DNA of 21,286 bases from contig CAJVPP010001271.1 in assembly GCA_910592005.1 (NCBI GenBank), positions 1 to 21,286 of the forward strand. Reading direction: 5' to 3'. This document shows positions 11,101 to 21,286 of the stretch, piece after piece (position 1 is the first letter of the stretch; each line of letters opens with the position of its first letter). The notes below the pieces were generated by a model that was not told the origin of the DNA, did no database searches, and saw nothing but the letters and a program-made list of their open reading frames with translations. Made by a program: the position numbers and the translations under genes. The stretch is from Funneliformis mosseae (taxonomy: Eukaryota; Glomeromycota; Glomeromycetes; Glomerales; Glomeraceae).

Positions 11101-11408
11101 TTCCTTTATTTCCCCCACTCAACCATTCCCATTCCACATCAATCGGAATATATCTTATTACAGTATACAAACTCCAACAAAATAACCCCGTCGTTGGCCA
11201 AGAATGTCCTATCTGTTTCGAAGAATTTCTTGCCGGTAAGTAATTATGTTATTTTACAAATTGAATTTACGTAAAATTTAGGTTATAATAAATTTATCTT
11301 TTAATAGGCGAAACCGTGAAGCTGCTGAACTGTATGTGTTTATACCACAATGATTGTATAAACGGATGGTTCGCAAAAAGGAGAGAATGTCCTATACATT
11401 TCCGATGA
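8103..11408 (+). CDS. ankyrin-DysF-MIT-FYVE-RING protein, probable PI3P-targeted E3 ubiquitin ligase
   Basis: Eight exons: 8103-8525, 8598-8808, 8910-9104, 9192-9887, 9959-10469, 10574-10944, 11164-11235 and 11308-11408. They total 2580 nt, 859 residues plus TGA. All introns are GT-AG and phases match at every junction. An in-frame TAG directly precedes the ATG. Domains in order: about five ankyrin repeats (residues 65-265, with TPLHYAASRGHLEIVRWL at 108-125); a DysF domain (378-436: AWFWVTDWQID, GWQYA, WVRRKRWVR); a MIT-like helical segment (486-540); a FYVE finger (653-730) with WxxD (653-656), RRHHCRRCG (674-682), RVC (719-721) and all eight zinc cysteines; a UBZ-like C2HC finger (C765, C768, H783, C787); and a C-terminal RING (C817, C820, C835, C837, H840, C843, C854, H857). 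FYVE binds PI3P on endosomes and the RING should recruit an E2. DysF, MIT and ankyrin parts probably supply membrane, ESCRT or substrate contacts; this is inference. Yeast Pib1 is a simpler FYVE-RING relative in layout. Confidence 0.93.
10945..11163 (+). other. intron 6, carries an in-frame stop before the RING exons
   Basis: The donor is GTGAGC at 10945 and the acceptor is TTACAG ending at 11163. Splicing joins GTG-G to TA-TAC and gives QYVVYKLQQ leading into GQECPICFEEF, an unbroken lead-in to the RING. The other introns are 71-104 bp, so at 219 bp this is the longest. If retained, translation runs 18 codons into it and stops at 10998-11000, giving an 820-residue protein without the RING. 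It contains a C/T-rich stretch before the acceptor. Confidence 0.88.
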
Positions 11409-12836
11409 TATACTTATTATTTTATGTTTTTTTTTTATTTTTTATTTTTTATTTTTTTTTTTTGATGATCATTTTATTTTTTTATTTTGATAATTATTGT
11501 CATTGTTATTATTATTTTTTTATGATTATTATTATCATTATCATCATCACTTTTATTTTATTTTACTTTTTATGATGATTATTATTATTATAATTATCAT
11601 TTATTTTATTTTTGAAGGAGAAGGAAAGGTATTTGTAAATGTCTTACTTCATTTGGTTATAATTTGTTATTAACTAAAGCTTTGTTATTATTTGATAGGT
11701 GTTGAAATTTTCTTGATAGATAAATTGTTTGAATTTTTTTTCCTTTGAATTGTTTTATATTAAACATTTAAGTTTATATTTTTGTAAGATTTTATTAAAG
11801 ATTTTTACTTTGATTATAATTATATTTTATGCTTAATGCCTTTATATTTTATGCTTTATGTTTTATGTTTTACGTTATACATATAATTTTGCTTACATAT
11901 GAAAGAAAATGTTAAAATTTTTTTTTTATAGGCGCTTTTTTTTTCAGATTAATAAATAAAAATCAATAAATCATTTTATTTTAGAATAGATTTTTTTTAT
12001 TTTCTGATTAAATCTAATTTGATATATTGTTATTGAATGAATTATTAATATCTTAAATGTTTAAATTGAAAGGATTGCTTTAGGTATTTAGAATTTTTGA
12101 ATTAATTTTACAATTTTTATACTTAAAATTTAAGATTTATTTAAACAAACAATAATGAAAGTTAGTATAAAATATTACAATCAAATCTTATATAAGGGAT
12201 AATATTGAAAGAAAAAGTATATATAGAGTTTAAATTGATTTTTTAGAATGAGAACTTAGAAATTAATGAGAGGTTAGAATTAAGAGTTATAATATTAAGC
12301 TGTTATTATTTATAATTTGAATTCATAAAAAGCTTTAAACTTTCAAAATCTTTAAGCTTTTGAAACTTATTTATAACTTTAATAAAAAATGTGAAATGTT
12401 TATATAAAACTATTTTATTATGATTAATTATTTGTTAAACTATAAATTAATTAAATTTATAAAGTAAAATAAAATAAAATATTAATATTAAAAATAATTA
12501 TAATGAGAATAATAAATATTTAAAGAATCAGTCAAATCTAATAATCGATTAAGTAAATTTTAAATTTTATAAATCTAATAAACCAGTTTAATTTTCTTGA
12601 TACAATATACCAATTATTTTGAATATAATAATATTTCTAAGTAATTAATCTACATAAAATAAATTTATTGATTTTTATATTATTTTTATTTTAAAATCTA
12701 TAATAAATAAATTTAATCTTTCTATAACATGTATTTAATAGTAATAAATTACCTTAATTAATTATAAATTTTATAATTAATTTATTTATAATTAGAAAAT
12801 TATTATTATGATATCTCTGATTATTATAATATTAAA
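11409..12836. other. 3' flank, low-complexity and AT-rich
   Basis: Just after the stop codon, 11409-11610 is a T-rich tract with TTATTA/TCATCA microsatellite-like runs; open frames in it are compositional. AATAAA words at 11951-11960 are possible polyadenylation signals but lie more than 500 bp downstream. A short inverted repeat built on AAAAGCTTTAAA/TTTAAGCTTTT lies at about 12327-12361. I see no other gene. Confidence 0.55.
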
Positions 12837-13004
12837 ATTATAGATGCCTGCCGAAACCTCCTCAAAATAATTTTGTCATACCCTTTTCTATGTTTTTAAT
12901 ATAGTTTTGACAGTTTCAGTTTTTGTCGTATCCCTTATTATGATTTTAATATAGTTTCGTCTAAGTTTCGACTGTTATTAAGGGGTTTCGTCCCTCATCT
13001 ATAA
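12837..13004. mobile_element. MITE-like element with internal 50-bp duplication
   Basis: This island of more mixed base composition stands out between AT-only flanks. Its ends are inverted: the left reads ATTATAGATG followed by CGAAACC at 12854-12860, and the right is the reverse complement of ATTATAGATG plus CGAAACC (12984-13004). The interior is two tandem 50-bp units, 12871-12920 and 12921-12970, sharing TTTTGTC-TA, CCCTT and TTTTAATATAGTTT. The size and inverted ends suggest a non-autonomous MITE; the superfamily and target duplication are not clear. Confidence 0.6.
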
Positions 13005-15899
13005 TTAAAATAGATATTAAATAAAAAAGATTATCTCTCTTTTATTATAATATATTTACTTAAATTTTCTTTATATAAAAGTTACTTCATTAAATAAACA
13101 TATAATATAAAATATATATAGACTATTGATTTTACTAATATATCAAACAAATCATTATTTATTTATATTTTCTTCTTAATTATTATAAATAATATAAATT
13201 AAATCACTAGTTTCTAATAAAAATTTAAAAGTATTTTAAATAATACTAAAAAATTTTATAAAAATAAATTTAACTTTTAATAATAATTTAAATTAAATAA
13301 AATAAATTGACATTAATTTAGAATATAATCATTTATAAATTAGTCTAAAAATAAATTTAATTTAATTAATTTAATTAAACAAGCTTTTTAAAAATTGGTT
13401 AAAATTTAATTAATAATATTAACTATATTTTATTTAATTCAAATTTAAAATTTATTAAATAAATATTATTAATATTATAAAAAAAATATATAAATTATTT
13501 TATAAATATTAATTTAATCAAATTTAAAATTTAACTTAAATCAAAATATTAAAATTAAATAAAATAGAAAAATAAATATGTATGCTATTAACATTACAAA
13601 TGTAATTTATTTTATAATACTAAACAAATTAAGATTTAACTAAAATTAAATCTACTAAATAACTTTATTTAGATTACAAAAATAATTTTCTTAAATCAAA
13701 CTGTTAAAATAAAAATATAAAATTCATATATTAATATTATAAAATTATAATTTACTTTACATATATTAAATTAACCTTAATGAATATTATGATTAATTAA
13801 ATTTAGACCTATTAAATAATTTTATTTATATTTTTAAAAGTAATTTTTTTTAACTAAAATGCTAAAATTATATAAAATAACAAAAAGTAAATTTATGTAA
13901 AAATGAATTTTTACTATAATTTTATTATAAATGATAAGTAAATAATAAATAAATAAATATATTTAGTTATTTAATAATATAAGTTTATTAGTAAGATTAA
14001 GATTTATTAATTTAAAAAAATAATTTAATAATAATAAAAAAAATTTTATTAATTTAATAATTAAAGTATTATTTATCAATTTTTTTTAAAAAATTATATT
14101 TAATAATTAAAAAATTATTTTATACTAATTTTTTAATATATTATTAATTTAATTAATTATTAAATTTAAAAATAATTTTATATAATAGTTTTATTATATT
14201 TTAATTAATTTTTTTATTTTTTTATAAAAAAGATTTATCTATTTAATAATTTTAAAATATAATTAATATATTTTAGATGACCTACTAAATATTAATAGAT
14301 ATTAAAAATTAGCTTTTGTTTATTGTCAGTTAATAGAATTCAGTTTTTAATTAATTTGTCTATGAGAAAAAAAAGTTTAAAGTTTAAGCTATTTAAATTT
14401 TAAATATAATCTAACTTTCATATTATTTGTACATTTAAATGATATAATTGTTAGTTTTTTATTAGATAAAAAAATCTAGTAATAATTTTTATATATTAAT
14501 CTTTTTATGCTTTATTATATTATTAATTAATTTTTGTAATAGTTTATAAAATTTTAAAATTATTTATTTTTGATATTTTATATTAAAAGATTAAAGTTAA
14601 ATTAAAATAAATAAGATTTAATAAATAAATTAAAAAAAATTTTAATCTTATATATTTTAAAAATTATTTATTATATTATAATTATTATTAATATTAAAAT
14701 ATTTTATGCTAATAATAAAAATAATTAAGAAAATTTATCTTTTTTTTTTATTATTATTATAAATTATAATTATTTTCTAAATAATTTATAAAATTTCAAA
14801 TTATTTTACATTTTTATATTAAATTAACAATTTTATTGAATTTTATGAGATTTTAATATTTAATCCTTTATATTATTATTTTATATATTTTGTTTATAAA
14901 ATTTTTTAATAAAATAAATTAATTATTAAATAAATAAAAAATTAAAAAATTTCATAAAATAAATAAAATTATTTTATTAAATTCTAATCATATTTTGAAA
15001 ATAAAATTTAATTTAACTAATTAAAATAATAAAAAATAAATATTTTTTTTATAGATTTAAATTATATTTATAAAATAAATTTATCAGTTTTTTATAATTC
15101 AAATTTTTATATTTTGAATTATTTTGTATTAATTATATAATATATTATACATAACCTTTATTTTATATTTTTTAAAATTTTCTATTATTAAATAAAAATA
15201 TTTCATTTTATATAAATCTAATAATATTATATTATAAAAGTAAATCTTTTTTAAGTAATAATAATAATATAAAACATTTTGAATTTTTTCATTTGATAAT
15301 CTATTAAAATCATTTTTTATTATATTTTATATTTGTAAAATATTTAATTTTCTAATAAAATTATCAAAATTGTTTAAATATTTTATTATCATATAAATAA
15401 TAATATTTATTACTATTTTACTATTTATTGTTACTAAATATTAATTGAGAATCTAATATATTTTATATCAATATCTTTCTAGTTTTCTTTTATAATTATT
15501 TTTAAACTAAATATTTTATTTTATATATTTAATTATTTTATATTTTATATTTCTAATATTATATAAAATTTAATATTTATTTTTAAATTATTACTTTGAA
15601 AATTTATTTTAAAAATTTTATAAATAATATTAATTTATAACTATTTATATATAGGTGTATATATATAAATTATATAATATAATTAATATTAACTTTATTT
15701 TTCGCTAATATTAAGAAATTAAGAAATTAGCTATAAAATAAATAGGATATAATAAATAATAATTTTTACCAAAAAAATTCTAAATTTCTAAAATAAATAG
15801 TAAAAATTAAAGGTAGAAGTGTGATATCAATAATAAATATATCTATCATATAATTTGAATATATATATATTCTGTTTAAATTTAGAAATTTTTTTTTTT
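13005..15899. other. A/T-saturated gene-free block
   Basis: Nearly three kilobases are almost exclusively A and T, with isolated G and C. No open frame of substance, no recognisable protein motif and no larger repeat structure could be read. It may be an ancient transposon mutated beyond recognition or simply AT-drifted spacer. Confidence 0.65.
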
Positions 15900-16800
15900 A
15901 ATTTTGATATAAAGTTTAATATGATTTTCTGAAAGGCTTAATCTATCAGAACCTCTAATTTTACCATATCTAAGATTATTTAAATACTTGATCTTTTCAT
16001 TTACAGTTTCATTGAGAGTACTAAAGGTATTATTATTATAAATATTAATATATTTAATCATTAAATTTTATTCAAATAATAATAAAATACTACAATTGAA
16101 ACTTATTATATATTCTTCTTCATTCTTTTGCTTCAATGATGCAACATATTTTGCTAATTGCTAATCTAATTCATTCACATTATTAACATTACTCTTTTTG
16201 TTAAATAAGTTAACTATGATTTGAAGTCAGAGAAACAATAGCTGTGACTTAAATCCAATCAACTTGATATGCTATTTATTAAAGAGTTTATTTAGTTAAC
16301 AAGAATAAAATTATAAGTTTTATGTTTGCAAAAGGTTAAGATTGTTTATTATTTTTATTAAATATATATTGAATATAATATTGGGATCTTGTTGGAATCT
16401 CTCTTTTTTCTAAGACATTTTCATGTCCTTTATATAAGAAAATTACAATCAAAGAAAATCTATGATATTTATGATACTATGACAATAATAACAGAGCTAA
16501 CAGATATGCTAATTATATTAAATATAAAATAAATAATATATATATTAGATATAATAATAATGATAATAATAATAGAAATAATATAAATTATAAATATGTC
16601 TTATTTAGCATATATGTCATATTTGATAGGTTCATCAGTTTTTGTCAATTTCAATATCACAAATTTCTTCTATTTTTCTATTATAATTTTGTTTTTCACA
16701 AAATTTTCTAGAGCTTTTATCCAATTATTAGTGACATAATTAGTATTTTTTTATTTGATTTAATTTTCTACAAAAATCAACATCTTCTTTATTTTATAAT
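15900..16800 (-). pseudogene. degenerate DUF3504/Crypton-type tyrosine recombinase-like fragment
   Basis: Minus-strand translation gives three ordered protein-like blocks. Block one (about 16800-16650) reads DVDFCRKLNQIKK and TNYVTNNWIKALENFVKN. Block two (about 16175-16080) reads NVNELD, a stop, then QLAKYVASLKQKNEEEY. Block three (about 16025-15925) reads STLNETVNEKIKYLNNL then RYGKIRGSDRLSLSE. The order and wording resemble the N-terminal part of the DUF3504/ZMYM-like recombinases that are abundant in Glomeromycotina and related to Crypton transposons. This rests on family recollection. No catalytic C-terminal half is seen, so the copy is truncated. About 430 bp of unrelated sequence separates blocks one and two, where only a few residues would be expected. 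Confidence 0.5.
16240..16640 (-). mobile_element. possible solo LTR or other insertion splitting the recombinase remnant
   Basis: This stretch lies between two blocks of the minus-strand recombinase remnant and has no coding relation to them. On the minus strand it contains a promoter-like TTATATAAAGG (16427-16437) followed by a less AT-rich leader, which is the usual look of the U3/R part of an LTR. Candidate TG...CA ends exist (for example TGTTAG near 16500 and GCAAACA near 16325), but no matching target duplication was found, so both identity and borders are tentative. Confidence 0.3.
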
Positions 16801-18017
16801 TTTCTAAAATTAAATAAGATAAATACTTTTTGTATTATATTTGTTTAACTCAAAAAAAAATTTATATACTGAATTTTTGGATTTTTACATAATATTTTTA
16901 AAATAAATTATTTAAGAAGGCTTATTAATGAAATGTAAAAACAAGAAGATATAAAAGTAAATAAAATTTAATAAAAAATTTAACAAAAAGTTTAATTAAA
17001 TAATTTAAGAAAAGATTAATTTTTAAGATTAACATGATTAAAGAATGTTTGAATAATAATACTTTTATTAGATGTAAGATTATATTAGTCATAAGACCCT
17101 TTATTGATTAGTGAAAATAACCAATATATAGTTTATTTTAATCTAATTATTCAGTCTTATAACTAATATAACTACTCCTTTATCTAATAATATATATATA
17201 TATATTATATAGTAATTTATTTATATTGATTAATATTATTTTATAATATTGATTAATATAAATAATATTTATATAATATTTATAAATTATTACACATAAA
17301 AAATACTTATTATATAGTAATTATTACTACAATATATGAAAGTATAAGATATCTACTTTTTACTTTTTATTTAAATAACCAAATTTTATTTACTTATTTA
17401 ATATATCATATAATTATAATAAATCATATAATTTAAATTTAAACTAACCAAAATTATGTATTTAATTATATAAAATATCGATATATATTAAAATCAAATT
17501 AGGTATTATTTATATAACTTAAATTTTCTAATATATTCAGCATTTTTAGCATTTAAACCTTTTCTATAATAATTCATAAATTGTATAAACTTTTAACAGT
17601 CAGTGGAAATATCAGGAATTGACATGGAAAATCAATTTTTATTATGTAATCAACATTAAAATTTAACACTTTTAATAAAACAGTTTTTAGGTTAAAAAAA
17701 ATTCTACATAATAACTCATACTCAAATTTTATACATGACTTTATATTATTTATAATTTGTAAAACACCAAATTTTATTGAGATTGGACAATTATTGGTTA
17801 ACTTTTACTATAAGTAATATATATAATGAGCGAAAAATTACTAAACTTGATAATATTACAACATACAAAAATGCTGTCTAACTATAGTTCATGACACTAG
17901 GAAAAGCGATAAAATGAAATAAAAAAAAATCATTTTTATCTTTGTTTTAGTAAAGAAGTTTTAAAAAACTTGCATCTTAGCTTTCAAGTTGCCTCTTTTT
18001 TGGTAAAAAAAATTTTA
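16801..18017. other. AT-rich spacer
   Basis: No gene is seen. It contains an AT dinucleotide run at about 17190-17206 and a short duplicated segment (ATATTGATTAATAT at about 17222 and 17248). The remainder is AT-rich, less extreme toward 17850-18017. Confidence 0.5.
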
Positions 18018-20437
18018 ATGTCTGAACAAAACTGTGAAATTTTCTCTTCCTTACCCTTATTTTTTGTAGAAGAAGAATATGATAGTAACGGAGAATTTGA
18101 ATAAGAAGAATTTTTACTAGAACATTTATATGAAATACTCGATGATATTAACACTAGTAATATAGATTCTAATGATTTTAATAACTTTGAAGAAATGAGA
18201 AATATGATAATAAATCTTTTGAAATAAAAGAAATTATAAATTCTTTAGAGTGTATAGAACTAATGTCATATGTAGTTATTGATTTTGTTAAAGATAAAAT
18301 TCAGCGATATGAAAATTTAACAAAATTAAGACCATTATACAATTTATTTAGTACGTAGTAAGTTGATAAAGATGCTATTAAAGAAGTTGATGGTATTTTA
18401 TCAAGATTAGGAGTATGCGACTCTCATTTTTAATTTGATAACAAATATTTGCACAAATCACAAAATAAACAATTAAAAGGTATTAATCAAACAATTATTC
18501 AATGGCATCGATGTATTTTTTGTAACAAATATGTGACATATTTTTTACGGGGTATAGAATGCACTATACACACTTAGAATTTGAATAGTCAAAATATCTA
18601 AATACCTTGCATTAGTTAATATGCATGTAAAGCATTACGAGCATGTTCACCTTTATGTAAACATGCATTTGATATTACAAAACCTCAATGTATTTGTTGT
18701 TTATGTTATGAAGAATTAGGTAGGCATATTTATCATCATCTCAGAAAAGGAAAAAAAGCAGTAACATGTATTACCAAAAATTCACATGAAGAAGATGTAA
18801 TAAAGGCACTTAAATTTTTAGGCAATTGGTTAATTAATATTGTACAAATAGAAAATAATGAAATCAAAAAAGATTTATTAATTAAGACATTTAAAACTTT
18901 CCTTCTATTTGTTAATAAATTGTCTACTACTCCCCAGCCAAATAAATTGGAAAACCCCTCTAACTGAAGGACCTAGTCTATTTATAATAAGAATAATTTT
19001 TATAGAAACTTCTAAAAAAAATGAAAAAAAAAGATTGAAAAAATTTGGAAATAAGCGATTTTGAGGTGATGTGTATTTTATTTTAATTAGATAGAAAATA
19101 TCATCTATAGAACAAAAATTTTATTTGATTATTTGTAATTATTTTCAGAAATTTGGATGTGTATTCAGAAAAAAATGCACGATCAGACATTAATATGAAA
19201 AAATTTGCACTAAAATCTTCAAATACTATCTGGGAATATTATGATAATTTTTCCAAATTCTTAACTGATTTCTTTTCTGGAATGATCAATGAATTATATC
19301 AGAATAAAAATAAAGTATGTAACTAGTAGTAAAAAAAATGTAATAACCTACCAAAAACTATATCCCCCAAACAAATAATGGAAATTGTGATATTTATAAT
19401 ATCTATGTTATTAGGAATTGCCTTTTCTCACTTAAAAATTTGGATTCCTCAAGTTTTGGCTAATCTTAATCATATGCCATGATTATTAGACTTTTTCAAC
19501 AGTTATTAACAGTTTTTCATGTAATATCATATAGTGATAGATATGAACGATCACTTGTAAAAGCTCAAATGAAAAAATCAAATCCAGCAAGCTGTTTCAT
19601 TCAAAATAAAAATGTCTGAAATTTAGCAATTATTGATAACATTGATTTCAAGGAAAAAAGTTTTAAATTTAGCAACATTTATGATGTTATACATGATAAC
19701 TCATATGCTACTCTAAGGATGGTATTTTAAGTTCAATTTTCAGTCAAAATAGAAGCTGAACTAGAGGAAATTATTGAATTAATAGCTGAGATTCCATTGT
19801 TTAGAATGAATCAAGTTATTAATAAAACGTTAACTATGTTTTAGCAAGTTCTCTACAAATTACTGGATTTTAAAAAAATCAATAAAGAATTAGTTTATAA
19901 TACAAATTTTGATGTAAAAATCGTTAAACATACTATACTTACTAAATTAGATCGTGAATATTGTGAGCCTTCTTCCAATGTTGTAATATTAGAACCAGGT
20001 ACTAGTCCAAATTCAGATGAAGAGATTTTACATGTGGCTAAAATGTATAAAGAAGACTTTGCATTAGAAAATTATTCATTTCTAGACATTGTTGCAATGA
20101 AGTTATCTTTCGTAGATTAATCAAATGTCAGACAAAATGGCCAAATATAAGACCTTTACTTAGACAATAGCATACATCAAAGGATTTTTGCTCTATTATA
20201 TTGGTGTTATTCTTCAGTTACAGCTTTCTAAGTTTAGCATTACGTTTAGATATTCATTTTTTAGATAAATTTGAATTTGTAGTTGACTACCGTTCAATTG
20301 CACAAGTACTTGATCTTTTATGGGTTGTAGCTGAAATAGCTATTAATATTTATATTACCAAAACAGGAATGTCTCTTCATAAAATAATGGATAGTAAAGA
20401 TGGCTTACATATTTGTCTTAAGGTATATCGAAAATAA
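18018..20437 (+). pseudogene. degenerate multicopy TE-like ORF with CxxC clusters
   Basis: A likely start is the ATG at 18018 (MSEQNCEIF). Protein-like reading continues for over 2.4 kb across three frames, broken by stops and single-base shifts. An early cysteine/histidine-rich part (about 18500-18780) includes HRCIFCNKYV and CICCLCYEELGRHIYHH, probably zinc-binding. A candidate intron (19066-19148, GT-AG) follows. The later part includes LAIIDNIDFKEKSFKFSNIYD (split here as LAIIDNIDFKEKS then FKFSNIYD, about 19624-19686), NVVILEPGTSPNSDEE (about 19980-20025) and, at 20201-20437, an open stretch FLDKFEFVVDYRSIAQVLDL. A one-base deletion near 20094 and TAG at 20168-20170 break that frame. I associate these phrases with a large repeated, transposon-linked protein family of Rhizophagus-like fungi, perhaps related to DUF6589; its function is unknown. 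The 3' end appears truncated after LKV. Confidence 0.6.
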
Positions 20438-21286
20438 AATTAATATAAATAAAATAGCTCTTTATAATTCTTATCAACTATAATTATATTATTAATAAGA
20501 ATACTATTTAACAGTTTTTTAATATATTTCAATATAATTAAATTCAAAATAGAATTTTAAATAAAAAATAATCTTATAATCTTTTGATATAATAATTTCT
20601 TGAATTAAAGGTTTAGTATAAAAAAAATCAAGTTAATTTAAAATGATATATCTTATGTAATATTGAGAATTAATTTTATGTTTAATATTATCATAATATT
20701 CTTTTAATCTTATTGATGGTTATAAACTTCTTTTTCAAGAATAATTCTCATTCTTTTAAGGTTTTTATATAAATTTATATTATGATAATTATTTAAAATA
20801 TTCTGTTTTAAATCTGTTTATTAAAGACTATATTATGTAATTTAGTTTGCTTTTATTAGAATTCAAATTCATATAATTTGCATTTAATGCATCATCAGAA
20901 TATTTTTTATAACTTGAAAAATTATCAAAGGTAAATATAATAATTATATCTGTATAGATTTTTTAAAAATAAATATAGCCTAATTTTCTATCTAAATAAT
21001 TATTAATTTAATATCAATAAATTATTTATTTTACTATATTATTATATATTTTTTTAATATATTTATTAATTTATCTATATTTATTATCTATCAAAATTTT
21101 AATCTGAATTAATCATTATACAGTAGCAGTCATAAGTATCTGACTGCTAATATTTTCTAAAATCAAGTAATAACATTCATTAAAATTTTTCAAAATTTAA
21201 GTTCAATACCAATGTTGATCACATATAAAATTATAGATTTGTATCATATATGATTTAGAAGTTAGATGATCAGTAGATTTTTTATT
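20438..21286. other. AT-rich spacer with one short hairpin
   Basis: No gene is seen. A perfect 8-bp inverted repeat (AGCAGTCA at 21125-21132 and TGACTGCT at 21141-21148, 8-nt loop) stands out against the AT-rich background. It may be incidental. Confidence 0.5.

Noticed and set aside
10969..11274. Plus-strand open frame of 101 codons
   Set aside because: It runs through intron 6 and reads exon 7 in the wrong frame; the correct frame gives the RING motif CPICFEEF.
11354..11575. Plus-strand open frame of 73 codons
   Set aside because: Begins in the last exon in another frame and continues in T-rich low-complexity DNA; the hydrophobic run is compositional.
21125..21148. Hairpin as a transcription terminator
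   Set aside because: The stem is only 8 bp, there is no adjacent gene ending there, and such terminators do not apply to a fungal nuclear genome.

Overview
The window looks like nuclear DNA of a filamentous fungus. My best guess is an arbuscular mycorrhizal fungus (Glomeromycotina, Rhizophagus-like). The reasons are very AT-rich intergenic DNA, one gene with many short GT-AG introns, and decayed transposon proteins of families I associate with those genomes (Tigger/pogo, a DUF3504 or Crypton-type recombinase, and a large multicopy ORF with CxxC clusters). The species call is inference; no RNA genes or bacterial features are seen.

Layout. 1-460: a small patch of foldbacks, a direct repeat, an 18-bp tandem array and a long imperfect palindrome. 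460-5420: AT-rich DNA without an intact gene, with faint traces of decayed coding on the minus strand. 5424-7576: a nearly full-length but dead Tigger/pogo transposon with terminal inverted repeats, a TA target duplication, and a minus-strand transposase pseudogene with two recognisable introns. 7580-8102: spacer and promoter region, including a short island of ordinary base composition. 8103-11408: the only intact gene, in eight exons, encoding 859 residues. 11409-12836: low-complexity 3' flank. 12837-13004: a small MITE-like element with an internal 50-bp duplication. 13005-15900: DNA that is almost only A and T. 15900-16800: minus-strand remains of a DUF3504/Crypton-like recombinase, apparently split by an LTR-like insertion. 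16800-18017: AT-rich. 18018-20437: a plus-strand degenerate copy of a multicopy TE-like ORF. 20438-21286: AT-rich spacer.

The intact gene joins ankyrin repeats, a DysF (dysferlin-type) domain, a MIT-like helical segment, a FYVE finger with all three PI3P-binding signatures, a UBZ-like C2HC finger and a C-terminal RING with an unusual final histidine (CPxH, as in ZNRF-type RINGs). The known activities of these families suggest a PI3P-targeted endosomal or vacuolar E3 ubiquitin ligase, comparable in outline to yeast Pib1 but with added ankyrin, DysF and MIT modules. The final two exons, which complete the RING, lie beyond a 219-bp intron with an in-frame stop, so a simple ORF call would miss the RING. 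This gene is the most interesting item in the window; the rest is a graveyard of transposons and small repeats.
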